Below are positions 16,497 to 23,419 of a DNA stretch of 64,000 bases, one piece after another. This DNA comes from an uncultured Eubacteriales bacterium (GTDB lineage: Bacteria; Bacillota; Clostridia; Christensenellales; Aristaeellaceae): positions 28,147 through 92,146 of the forward strand of contig URUF01000003.1 in NCBI GenBank assembly GCA_900550955.1. Reading direction: 5' to 3'. Numbering within the stretch: position 1 is the first letter of the stretch; each line of letters starts with the position of its first letter. The notes under the pieces are model-generated. The model did not search any database and was not told the DNA's origin. It saw only the letters and a program-made list of their open reading frames with translations. Made by a program: the position numbers and the translations under genes.

Positions 16497-17714
16497 TCAG
16501 CCCCGTTCTCCGCAGATGAGCTCCACCAGCATGCGGGCGCATGCGTCCATATCCTCTGCGGCGATGTGCTCATAGGGGCCGTGGAAGGCGAATCCGCCGG
16601 TGCACAGGTTGGGGCAGGGCAGGCCCATGTAGCATAGCTGCGCGCCGTCCGTTCCGCCGCGCACAGCCGCGTCGAACGGCTCAAACCCGGCGGCGCGCAT
16701 GGCCTTGCGCGCATTCTCGATCAGGAAGAAGCAGGGCTCAATTTTCTCGCGCATGTTGCGATATTCTTCGCGAATGGAAAGGGTTACGGTTCCTTCGCCC
16801 CAGCGATGATTGAGGATTTTTTCGATATGGCGCAGCATGTCCTTGCGCGCCTCGAAGCGGCTGGCATCATGGTCGCGCACGATATAGGCCAGCCTGGCCG
16901 TTTCCACATCGCCCTGCATTTCATCCAGATGGAAGAAGCCCTCGTAGCCTTCGGTATCCCGGGGCGTATCGGCGGATGGCAGCATGGCGTTGAACTGCAT
17001 GGCCACAAGGCAGGCGTTCACCATCGTATCCTTGGAGCTGCCGGGATGCACGCTTACGCCGCGGAAATTTACAACGGCCTCACAGGCGTTAAAGTTTTCA
17101 TAGCTGATTTCGCCAAGCTCCCCGCCGTCCACGGTATAGGCGAAGGCCGCGCCAAAGCCCTCCACGTCAAAGGAATGCACGCCCATGCCGGTTTCCTCGT
17201 CCGGGGTGAAGGCGACGGCAAGCTTGCCATGGGGGCGGCCTTCACGGATCACCGCTTCGCAGGCGGTGAGGATTTCGGCAATGCCTGCCTTATCGTCCGC
17301 GCCAAGCAGGGTAGCGCCGTCGGTGGTGATGAGGGTTTTGCCGGCCAAGGCTGTTAAAGAAGGGAAACGGCTGGGGGAAAGAATTTCGCCCGTGGCCTTG
17401 AGCAGCACGTCGCCGCCGTCATAGTTGGGGATGATTTGCGGCTTTACGCCCATGCCATTGAAGGCGGGCGCGGTATCCATGTGGGCGATCAGCCCCAGGC
17501 AGGGCAGCTGCTCCAGGCCCGGGGTGGCGGGCAGGTCGCCATAGACAAAGCAGGTATCGGTTACGCGCACGTTGGCAAAGCCCATAGCGCGCATTTCACC
17601 GGCTAGAAGATTGGCCAGGTCAAACTGGCAGGCGGTAGAAGGAGTGCCCTCGCCCTTTGGAGAGGACTGCGTGGAAACGGCCACATATTTCAGCAGGCGT
17701 TCGCTGGCGTTCAT
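16497..17714 (-). CDS. pepT: Peptidase T (tripeptide aminopeptidase)
   Basis: 405 residues. Zinc enzyme of the M20 family that removes N-terminal residues from tripeptides. Metal and catalytic motifs: 'HMDTAP' (His78, Asp80), 'GADDKAG' (about 140), 'PDEETG' (about 170, catalytic and zinc Glu) and the C-terminal 'GGTDGAQLCYMGLPCPNLCTG'. I use the ATG at 17714 (AAGGA upstream); a TTG two codons earlier is possible. Cytoplasmic. It stands alone, separated from the next gene by a structured repeat region. Confidence 0.95.
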   Translation of the reverse strand: MNASERLLKYVAVSTQSSPKGEGTPSTACQFDLANLLAGEMRAMGFANVRVTDTCFVYGDLPATPGLEQLPCLGLIAHMDTAPAFNGMGVKPQIIPNYDGGDVLLKATGEILSPSRFPSLTALAGKTLITTDGATLLGADDKAGIAEILTACEAVIREGRPHGKLAVAFTPDEETGMGVHSFDVEGFGAAFAYTVDGGELGEISYENFNACEAVVNFRGVSVHPGSSKDTMVNACLVAMQFNAMLPSADTPRDTEGYEGFFHLDEMQGDVETARLAYIVRDHDASRFEARKDMLRHIEKILNHRWGEGTVTLSIREEYRNMREKIEPCFFLIENARKAMRAAGFEPFDAAVRGGTDGAQLCYMGLPCPNLCTGGFAFHGPYEHIAAEDMDACARMLVELICGERG

Positions 17715-17756
17715 TTGCAATCATCCTTTCAAAAACAAAGCATCATTTGAAAGCGG

Positions 17757-18018
17757 CCGCCTGCCCCGGGGGCAGGCGGACCGGCCTGTCAATACGCTCA
17801 ATGGGAGGTTTGGAGGGCCTGGGCCCTCCAAGTGCAATCCGAAGCTGGCGACATGCGCGCCGGCTTCGGAAGCCTTGCGCAGCAAGGTTTCCTTACGCCG
17901 TTTGCCGCCCGGCGAGCCGTAGGCGAGTAGGCAAACGGCGCTTCTTCGGCGGAAAAGACCGCCTCAGGCGGGCTTTTTCGACGGCCAGAGCCGCCTGCCC
18001 CGGGGGAGCAGGCGGCTC
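17757..18018. repeat. Structured intergenic repeat bounded by two near-identical palindromes
   Basis: The 305-nt gap between pepT and the next gene holds no credible gene but a chain of inverted repeats: the palindrome CCGCCTGCCCC/GGGGCAGGCGG at 17757-17779; TTGGAGGGCC/GGCCCTCCAA at 17810-17831; CGCCGTTTGCC (17896-17906) with GGCAAACGGCG (17930-17940); a second copy of the first palindrome (one base longer) at 17991-18015, enlarged to an 11-bp stem 17988-17998/18008-18018. The stretch 17948-17986 recurs in opposite orientation at the right end of the window. Likely a dispersed repeat element; the last hairpin may also stop transcription of the leftward operon. Confidence 0.65.
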
Positions 18019-18026
18019 AAGAAGGG

Positions 18027-18773
18027 TTATTTCAGCGGGCGAATCAGAATAAGCGGGGTAAGCTCATCGCCCTGGCCGCTGGGGTTGTCCGCCATGGCGT
18101 CCTGTATCTGCTCGTCGGTTAGGGGGAAACCGTCGCTTTTACCCAGCTGGTCGCGCTGAATATCGTTCGCGTCCATCAAAACAACGGGAATGCCGGTTTC
18201 CTGAAAGAGCCAGTTGCACAGCTCGTTGGGATTATCGGGATTGATAAGGGCCATTTGATGGTACAATTCAAAGCTGGAGCGGGTATAAAAACCATCGATG
18301 CCGCCCACGCCCTTGCCGCATATTTTGTAAAACACCCCGTGAACGCCAAACAGCTTGGTAACGGCGCTGGCGGCGGCGGCAAACAGCACGCGCGGCAGGC
18401 CGCACATATCAATGACCAGCTGCAGTTTATAAGGCTCATGCATGCCTACGCCGGTGTGGTTAATGCCCGCAAAGCGCCACAGGTGGTTGGCCCACCAGCC
18501 GGGCTTGACCTCGTCGCGCGTTTTGACGGATTTGACGCACATACACATGACCTTTGCGCCAAAGCTGAGCAGATCGCCCTCCTGGTAGAGGGGACGGACG
18601 TACTTTTCCACCAGCGCCGTCTGGCTTTCGCCCACCTGCACAAAGTGCGTTTGAATGGCGTAACGGTCGTATTTGCGGCCGTCCTTGCCTTGAATGGTGC
18701 CGCGGTCAAAGTAAACGACGCCGTTTTGCTCGCGGCGCTGCTCCTCCAGGTTGCGCGAGGGAATGATGCCCAT
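18027..18773 (-). CDS. Coenzyme F420-0:L-glutamate ligase-like protein
   Basis: 248 residues. It resembles the CofE/FbiB ligase family, which adds glutamate to F420-0 with GTP, in the divergent form found in many Bacillota. Segments I recognise are 'RYAIQTHFVQVGE' near the start, 'GDLLSFGAKV', 'GMHEPYKLQLVIDMCGLPRV' and 'DGFYTRSSFELYH'. F420 is not expected in this type of organism and no other F420 gene is present here, so the real substrate is uncertain. GGGAGG lies 8 nt before the ATG. It follows the DEAD helicase by 21 nt in one leftward operon. Confidence 0.72.
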   Translation of the reverse strand: MGIIPSRNLEEQRREQNGVVYFDRGTIQGKDGRKYDRYAIQTHFVQVGESQTALVEKYVRPLYQEGDLLSFGAKVMCMCVKSVKTRDEVKPGWWANHLWRFAGINHTGVGMHEPYKLQLVIDMCGLPRVLFAAAASAVTKLFGVHGVFYKICGKGVGGIDGFYTRSSFELYHQMALINPDNPNELCNWLFQETGIPVVLMDANDIQRDQLGKSDGFPLTDEQIQDAMADNPSGQGDELTPLILIRPLK

Positions 18774-18794
18774 GTGGATCGCCTCCCAAGTTAT

Positions 18795-19982
18795 TTACAT
18801 ATCCTCAAAAAAGGGCTCGCCGGTTTCAGTGGCCAGGATACCCATATCGGTAAAGTGAAGGGGAACGGGCTTGGCCATGATGTATTTGAGAATCGCGTCA
18901 AAGCGCACGCTCTCGGTGTAGGTGAGCAGGGTAAAGGCCACGCCGTGCTTTTTAGCGCGGCCCGTGCGGCCGATGCGGTGCAGGTAGTACTCGTTTTCGT
19001 TAGGCAGGTCGTAGTTGATCACGGCCTCCACATCGTCCACATCAATGCCGCGGGCGGCTACGTCGGTAGCAAGCAAAATTTGGAACTTACCCTTGCGGTA
19101 AGCCTGCATCACTTGGTTGCGCGCGCTTTGGCGCATATCGCCATGCAGGCAATCAGCCGGATAGCCCGCGTCCTGAAGGCGCTTGCACAGGCGCTGCGTC
19201 ATATCCTTGGTGTTTACAAACACCATCACGCGCTGGTACACGTCGCTATCCAACAGGTAGAGCAGATGCTCATACTTCTGCTCCCGCTCCGTATGGATGA
19301 CGTATTGGGTAATCTGCGGACGGTTTTCCTTTGTGGCGGGAATGACCACCTCCACCGGATCCTGCTGGTATTTCCAGGCGATGGTCATAACGTCCTGGTT
19401 GGTGGTGGCGGAAAACAGCACCAGCTGGCGCTCAATGGGCGTGGCCTCAATAATTTTGGTCACATCCTTCACAAAGCCCATGTTAAGCATCTCGTCCGCT
19501 TCGTCCAGCACCATGGTGTGCACGCTGTCCAAGCGCACGTTGCCGCGGTTCATATGGTCAAGCAACCGGCCCGGCGTGGCCACCACAATTTGCGGGCATT
19601 GCTTAAGCTGGGCAATTTGCTTGGTGATAGGCTGCCCGCCGTACAGGCAGGCAATGCGCACGCCAGGGATGAACCGCGCCAGGGCCTTAAGCTCGTCGGT
19701 GATTTGCAGGCTGAGCTCGCGGGTGGGAGCCAATACAAGCTCCTGCACGCGCTTGTCCTTCAGGCTTACATATTCAAGCATGGGAATGCCGAACGCGCAG
19801 GTTTTGCCCGTGCCCGTGGGGGCGATGGCAATCACATCTCGCCCCTCCATCATCAGCGGCAGGGTTTTCATCTGCACGGGCGTCATTTCCTGAAAACCCA
19901 TTTTATCCACGGCTTTGAGAATTTCCTCGCTAAGGTCCGCGGCCTGGGAAAATTTCATGGTTTGCATTGCTTCTGTTGCCAA
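18795..19982 (-). CDS. DEAD-box ATP-dependent RNA helicase
   Basis: 395 residues, a minimal helicase core without the long C-terminal RNA-binding tail of CsdA/DbpA. All motifs are present: Q motif ('GFQEMTPVQ'), Walker A 'APTGTGKT' , 'PTRELSLQI', 'TPGRLLDH', 'DEAD', 'SAT', and 'HRIGRTGR' near the end. It unwinds RNA, for example in ribosome assembly or cold growth. The start is a TTG at 19982 with AAGGAG 8 nt upstream. It lies 12 nt after the TSCPD gene. Confidence 0.95.
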   Translation of the reverse strand: MATEAMQTMKFSQAADLSEEILKAVDKMGFQEMTPVQMKTLPLMMEGRDVIAIAPTGTGKTCAFGIPMLEYVSLKDKRVQELVLAPTRELSLQITDELKALARFIPGVRIACLYGGQPITKQIAQLKQCPQIVVATPGRLLDHMNRGNVRLDSVHTMVLDEADEMLNMGFVKDVTKIIEATPIERQLVLFSATTNQDVMTIAWKYQQDPVEVVIPATKENRPQITQYVIHTEREQKYEHLLYLLDSDVYQRVMVFVNTKDMTQRLCKRLQDAGYPADCLHGDMRQSARNQVMQAYRKGKFQILLATDVAARGIDVDDVEAVINYDLPNENEYYLHRIGRTGRAKKHGVAFTLLTYTESVRFDAILKYIMAKPVPLHFTDMGILATETGEPFFEDM

Positions 19983-19994
19983 GGCGGATGCTCC

Positions 19995-20249
19995 TTACTG
20001 CGCTTTATGCTCGTTAAGATACTGCTCGATGGCGCGGCTAAGCTGATCCGGGCAGGAAGTATCCCCGCGGCAGGGAATGCCGCGTAGCCGTTCCATTACC
20101 TCTTTGGCGTCCTGCCCCACAACCACCTTGGCCAGGCCGTTGGTATTGCCCCGGCAGCCGCCGGTAAAATGGCATGCGGTAATTTTGCCGTCTTCGATTT
20201 CCAAATCGATGGCGGAGGAACAGGTTCCCTTCGTCTTATAGTGCATCAT
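19995..20249 (-). CDS. TSCPD-domain protein (TIGR03905 family)
   Basis: 84 residues, starting 'MMHYKTKGTCSSAIDLEIED' and containing 'GGCRGNTNGLAKVVVGQ' and the name-giving 'TSCPDQL'. Four conserved Cys suggest metal binding; the same module forms the C terminus of some NrdJ ribonucleotide reductases. Function of the stand-alone form is unknown. AAGGAGA precedes the ATG. First gene of the operon with the helicase and the ligase-like gene. Confidence 0.88.
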   Translation of the reverse strand: MMHYKTKGTCSSAIDLEIEDGKITACHFTGGCRGNTNGLAKVVVGQDAKEVMERLRGIPCRGDTSCPDQLSRAIEQYLNEHKAQ

Positions 20250-20301
20250 GGTGCGTTCTCTCCTTTACAGTGGCTAACACAAAATAAGCCAATTTATCTA
20301 T

Positions 20302-20308
20302 TTCGACA
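20302..20308. promoter_or_regulatory. Candidate Spo0A box
   Basis: TTCGACA, the complement of the Spo0A box core TGTCGAA, lies in the divergent gap between the TSCPD gene and the propeller-like gene, 89 nt before the latter. Confidence 0.35.
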
Positions 20309-20396
20309 GCCTGTCCGTGTTTTCCTGCCAAATCTTTCACATTGATGTGGGCGCGGCATAGGGTGAAAGTATCGGAATTAGGAAGGGAGCGGTGCG

Positions 20397-21296
20397 ATGA
20401 ACCTGTTGATCGCGGAGCCTTCGGGAGGCGTATGGGAAGCGTGCGGCGCTGCGGCGCCGCTTCGCGCCGTGCCCTGCGAGGTGGCTGCGCCCTGCGTGCT
20501 GTGCGCTGCGGCCCGCTGCGCGGCCATTTGCAGCGCCAGCCAGCGCGATTGCGTGTGCCTGCGGCGGCGCGATTGGCGGGAGATCTGCCGCATGCCCGCC
20601 GCGCCGGGCGTGAGCTGCGTTTGCCTGTCGCCCTGCGAAAGATATCTTTACCAATTAAGTGCGGAGGCGGATTGCGTACATACCCGCAGCCTTGCTACAG
20701 GACAGCTTTTGTTCGCCGCGCCAACGGGGGTGTTTCCCCGCGGCATGTGCTTAGAGCCCAGCGGGCGGCACTTGCTGGTGGCGGGCGGCGCGGTGGATGA
20801 GGCGTATGTGCTGTCCGCGCCTGAACTAATGCTGGAACGGGTCATCCATACAAAGCATCCCTGCTTTGCGGCGAGCTTTTGGCAAGAGGGCCTTTTGCTA
20901 GTGTGCGCCACCGAGGGGGAGGATATCCAAACGGCGGTTTATACGCTGCCCGCCAGAGGGATGAGGCCCCGCAGGCTGCTGGAGCTGCCTGGCCAGCCTG
21001 GCGGCCTGTGCGTGTGCCCCGATGGGCGCAGCGCGCTTATCAGCACCCGCGCCGGGCTGATGAAGCTGGAAATCGCCACGGGAGAACTAAAGTGGAACCT
21101 GCCAGAATGGCCGCTGTGCATGCGGCTATGCTGCCAGGGCGCAATGGCGCTGGTAAGCGGCACGCTCAACGGCCAGGTTTGCCTTCTCAGCCATTATAAG
21201 CCGTGGCTGCGGCGCACGGTTTTTCAGGGAACGGAGGCACAGGCGTGCTTTTTGCCAGAGGATGGCATAGTTTCCGGGGAAACGGCGCATCCTTGA
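20397..21296 (+). CDS. Cysteine-rich beta-propeller-like protein of unknown function
   Basis: 299 residues with about 23 cysteines (near 8 percent), no signal peptide and no membrane helix. Short repeating beta-strand units such as 'VSCVCLSPCERYLYQLS', 'RGMCLEPSGRHLLVAGG' and 'GGLCVCPDGRSALIST' look like blades of a YVTN/WD40-type propeller, a fold used for binding partners. GGAAGGGA lies 8 nt before the ATG. A Spo0A-box-like site lies upstream. I recognise no named family. High Cys in a cytoplasmic protein may mean metal binding or a spore-coat role; both are guesses. Confidence 0.62.
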   Translation: MNLLIAEPSGGVWEACGAAAPLRAVPCEVAAPCVLCAAARCAAICSASQRDCVCLRRRDWREICRMPAAPGVSCVCLSPCERYLYQLSAEADCVHTRSLATGQLLFAAPTGVFPRGMCLEPSGRHLLVAGGAVDEAYVLSAPELMLERVIHTKHPCFAASFWQEGLLLVCATEGEDIQTAVYTLPARGMRPRRLLELPGQPGGLCVCPDGRSALISTRAGLMKLEIATGELKWNLPEWPLCMRLCCQGAMALVSGTLNGQVCLLSHYKPWLRRTVFQGTEAQACFLPEDGIVSGETAHP

Positions 21297-21353
21297 AAGC
21301 GAGGAGTACAAAACAAGCCGCTCGTCTTGGGTAAAAGGAAGGAGGGAACAAAA

Positions 21354-21557
21354 ATGCTCAACAAGCTTTCCCTGGTGCTGGTGATCATTGGCGCAATCAA
21401 CTGGGCACTGATAGGCATTTTCCAATTTGACCTGGTGGCCTATCTGTTTGGAGGACAATCCGCGGCGCTCAGCAGGATTATCTACACCATTGTAGGCGCC
21501 GCAGGGCTATGGTGCATTTCGCTGCTGTTTACGGAGCACGCCGTGGTCAAGGAATGA
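21354..21557 (+). CDS. DUF378 membrane protein
   Basis: 67 residues with two membrane helices, starting 'MLNKLSLVLVIIGAINWALI', the DUF378 (YuzA) signature. AGGAGGG lies 6 nt before the ATG at 21354. Role unknown. Its last 76 nt overlap, tail to tail, the 3' end of the Spo0A-like gene on the other strand. Confidence 0.85.
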   Translation: MLNKLSLVLVIIGAINWALIGIFQFDLVAYLFGGQSAALSRIIYTIVGAAGLWCISLLFTEHAVVKE

Positions 21558-22267
21558 CGCAGCTGCTGCGCCGCTTGTATCAGGAAGGCGCGATTGGTAG
21601 GCTTGCCGCGTTCGGGGTCTACCGTCGCGCCAAAAAAACGTTCAATGCCTTGCATGCTGCCTTGGGTAAAAACGCTTTCAACCGCTACGCGCAGCGCGCG
21701 CTCCACGGAGGCGGGCGTGGTGTGAAACGCATCCGCGCACGTATGGTATAGCTGGCATAGCGGCAGCTCCTCAAGCATGGGGGAGGGCACCAGCAGCCTT
21801 AGCAGCCATGCCGCGTAGGCGCGCCCCTTCAGGCGTTTTGGCAGGGACAGCGCGTCTAAAAAGCGCTCGATCGCCTGGGCCGTTTGGGCATTTCGTGCCG
21901 CCGCCAGCTTTGGCAGCGGTTTTTTGCCGATGATTTCGGCCAGGTCGCACAGCTTCTGCGGTTCGGCGCAGATGGGCGCGATGCAATCCGCCGCCGTGGG
22001 GCGCGCTACGCACAGCTCCGGCTCGCATACAAATAGCACGCGCGGCGGGCATATGGGGCAGTCCTCCTGCAAAGCGGCAAGGACGGCAAGGCCGTCCATG
22101 CCGGGCAGGCATTCATGCAGCAGCAGCACGTCGCAGGGCCGCTCCCACAGCAGGCGCGGGAGCCGCGCTCCGTTCGTAACAACCTCCGCATTATGGCCGC
22201 GCCTCTCCAACTCGCATTGTACATCCTGGGCGGAGGAAGGGTTCATCAAAGCAATCAAAAGCCGCAT
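21482..22267 (-). CDS. Spo0A-type regulator with degenerate receiver domain
   Basis: 261 residues. The C-terminal half matches the Spo0A DNA-binding domain: 'LSLPKRLKGRAYAAWLL', 'TTPASVERALRVAVESVFTQ' (recognition helix region, compare TTASRVERAIRHAIE) and 'GKPTNRAFLIQAAQQLR'. The N-terminal half is a receiver fold, but the phosphoacceptor Asp is His51 in 'LLLHECLPGMDG', the acidic pair near residue 10 is absent (Met-Asn-Pro) and the conserved Lys is missing. It should therefore not be phosphorylated normally. AAGGAGGT precedes the ATG; a perfect Spo0A box lies 70 nt upstream. The last 25 residues lie opposite DUF378. Probably a paralogue, not the main Spo0A. Confidence 0.8.
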   Translation of the reverse strand: MRLLIALMNPSSAQDVQCELERRGHNAEVVTNGARLPRLLWERPCDVLLLHECLPGMDGLAVLAALQEDCPICPPRVLFVCEPELCVARPTAADCIAPICAEPQKLCDLAEIIGKKPLPKLAAARNAQTAQAIERFLDALSLPKRLKGRAYAAWLLRLLVPSPMLEELPLCQLYHTCADAFHTTPASVERALRVAVESVFTQGSMQGIERFFGATVDPERGKPTNRAFLIQAAQQLRHSLTTACSVNSSEMHHSPAAPTMV

Positions 22268-22335
22268 GGGCGCACCTCCTTTTCAACAGGTACGCACATG
22301 CGGCTTCCTTTTCCTGCCGGTTAGAACCGAAACGT

Positions 22336-22343
22336 TTGTCGAA
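22336..22343. promoter_or_regulatory. Perfect Spo0A box upstream of the Spo0A-like gene
   Basis: TTGTCGAA exactly matches the Spo0A box consensus and lies 69 nt before the start of the leftward Spo0A-like gene, just after the FMN-domain gene. Confidence 0.5.
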
Positions 22344-22348
22344 TGCCG

Positions 22349-23242
22349 TCAGTTCGCCGGATTCCTGTCAAGAAACACGGCGGCCTCGTTTACCGCATCC
22401 ACCACGGCCTGGGAGGAAACCGTCGCGCCGGAAACCCCGTCGATGCTATCGCCCAGCCTCACCGGCGGCGTTTTGCCCAAGAATTGCTGCGTAAAGGCTT
22501 CCTCGCGCACGCGGCTGCCTACGCCCTCGGTTTCCTGGAAGCGCGCCCCTCCCACGTCGATGGCGGATATGGCGCCCTGCGCGTCCAGCGTAAGGCGCAC
22601 AAGCACAGGCCCGCCGTAGCCCAAGGCGCTTACGTTGGCCGTGCGCGGTATAGCCTCCGTGGCGGAGGGCGTGGCCGCGGGCGTGAGCGCGCCGCCTATG
22701 CCCTGCAAGGTATTCAGGCGCGAGGCGGCCTGATTGACCGCGTCGGTCACCGCCGTGCTGGTTACAGTCGCCCCGGAGATGCCGTCAATATCCTTGTTCA
22801 GCTCCACCGGCGGCATTTTGCCGCGATACTGGCCGGTAAACGCCGCGTCCTTCGCTTTGGCTCCCAGCCCTTCGGTTTCGTTAAAGGACTCCCCGCCTAC
22901 GGAAACGCCGCGAATTGCGCCGTCCGTTTCAAAGCCCGTGATCACCTCAATGGGCCCGCCATAGCCTTGCACGGTCTGCTTTAGCGCAAAGCCTACGGTT
23001 TGGCCTTCCTTTTTGACCGTGTAGGCAAAGCTTCCGTCCGCCTGCTGGGTATCAAGGCTTTCATAACCGTCCGCGTCCGCCTCGGGAAACAATCCGGCGA
23101 GCGTTTCTTTTGCCTGCTCCAGCTGCGGGTCGGACGGCGTTTTGTCAATGGACGCGTTGTTGTTCAGCGCCAGCGCGACCGCCGTTACGGCCACGATGAC
23201 CGCCAGCACGAGCCACCCGGCCCACTTTTGGGATTTCTTCAT
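22349..23242 (-). CDS. Membrane-anchored protein with two FMN-binding domains
   Basis: 297 residues. One N-terminal membrane helix (about 8-26), then two FMN-binding domains of the RnfG/NqrC type (about 75-165 and 200-290). Each has 'YGGP', a 'FxETEG(L/V)G' segment and the flavinylation motif 'DG(I/V)SGATV(T/S)S', whose Thr receives FMN from ApbE. Such proteins carry electrons outside the cytoplasmic membrane. I start at the ATG at 23242 (GGAGG 9 nt upstream) rather than the GTG two codons before. No apbE or Rnf/Nqr genes are in the window. The gene is divergent from spoIIE and may read on into the Spo0A-like gene. Confidence 0.9.
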   Translation of the reverse strand: MKKSQKWAGWLVLAVIVAVTAVALALNNNASIDKTPSDPQLEQAKETLAGLFPEADADGYESLDTQQADGSFAYTVKKEGQTVGFALKQTVQGYGGPIEVITGFETDGAIRGVSVGGESFNETEGLGAKAKDAAFTGQYRGKMPPVELNKDIDGISGATVTSTAVTDAVNQAASRLNTLQGIGGALTPAATPSATEAIPRTANVSALGYGGPVLVRLTLDAQGAISAIDVGGARFQETEGVGSRVREEAFTQQFLGKTPPVRLGDSIDGVSGATVSSQAVVDAVNEAAVFLDRNPAN

Positions 23243-23310
23243 AACCACATGCCTCCTGACGCCTGATTTTGGAATAGTGTGCGCAGGGACGGGGCGAAGT
23301 ATACGGCTTA

Positions 23311-23385
23311 TGTCGAACCGGGAGGGATCGTTGACATCTTTCGCGCGCTCAATCGACAGGGCGCGGCGTAGGGTATGGTTATACT
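23311..23385 (+). promoter_or_regulatory. Spo0A-dependent-type promoter of spoIIE
   Basis: TCGACA (23353-23358), an unusually long 21-nt spacer, TATACT (23380-23385). A Spo0A box TGTCGAA lies at 23311-23317 and a second, weaker one (ATCGACAG, 23352-23359) overlaps the minus-35. The 21-nt spacing with overlapping 0A boxes is the known design of the B. subtilis spoIIE promoter. Confidence 0.7.
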
Positions 23386-23419
23386 TTCAGATACACTTGA
23401 AACAGGAGGCGGCATAAGT

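Noticed and set aside
18255..20087. 610-codon open frame on the plus strand
   Set aside because: It lies opposite the F420-ligase-like, DEAD helicase and TSCPD genes; its residues (His, Gly, Ala, Val rich) are what the antisense of GC-rich coding DNA gives.
23331..23385. TTGACA at 23331 as the minus-35 of spoIIE
   Set aside because: It is 43 nt from TATACT; TCGACA at 23353 with a 21-nt spacer matches the known spoIIE design.
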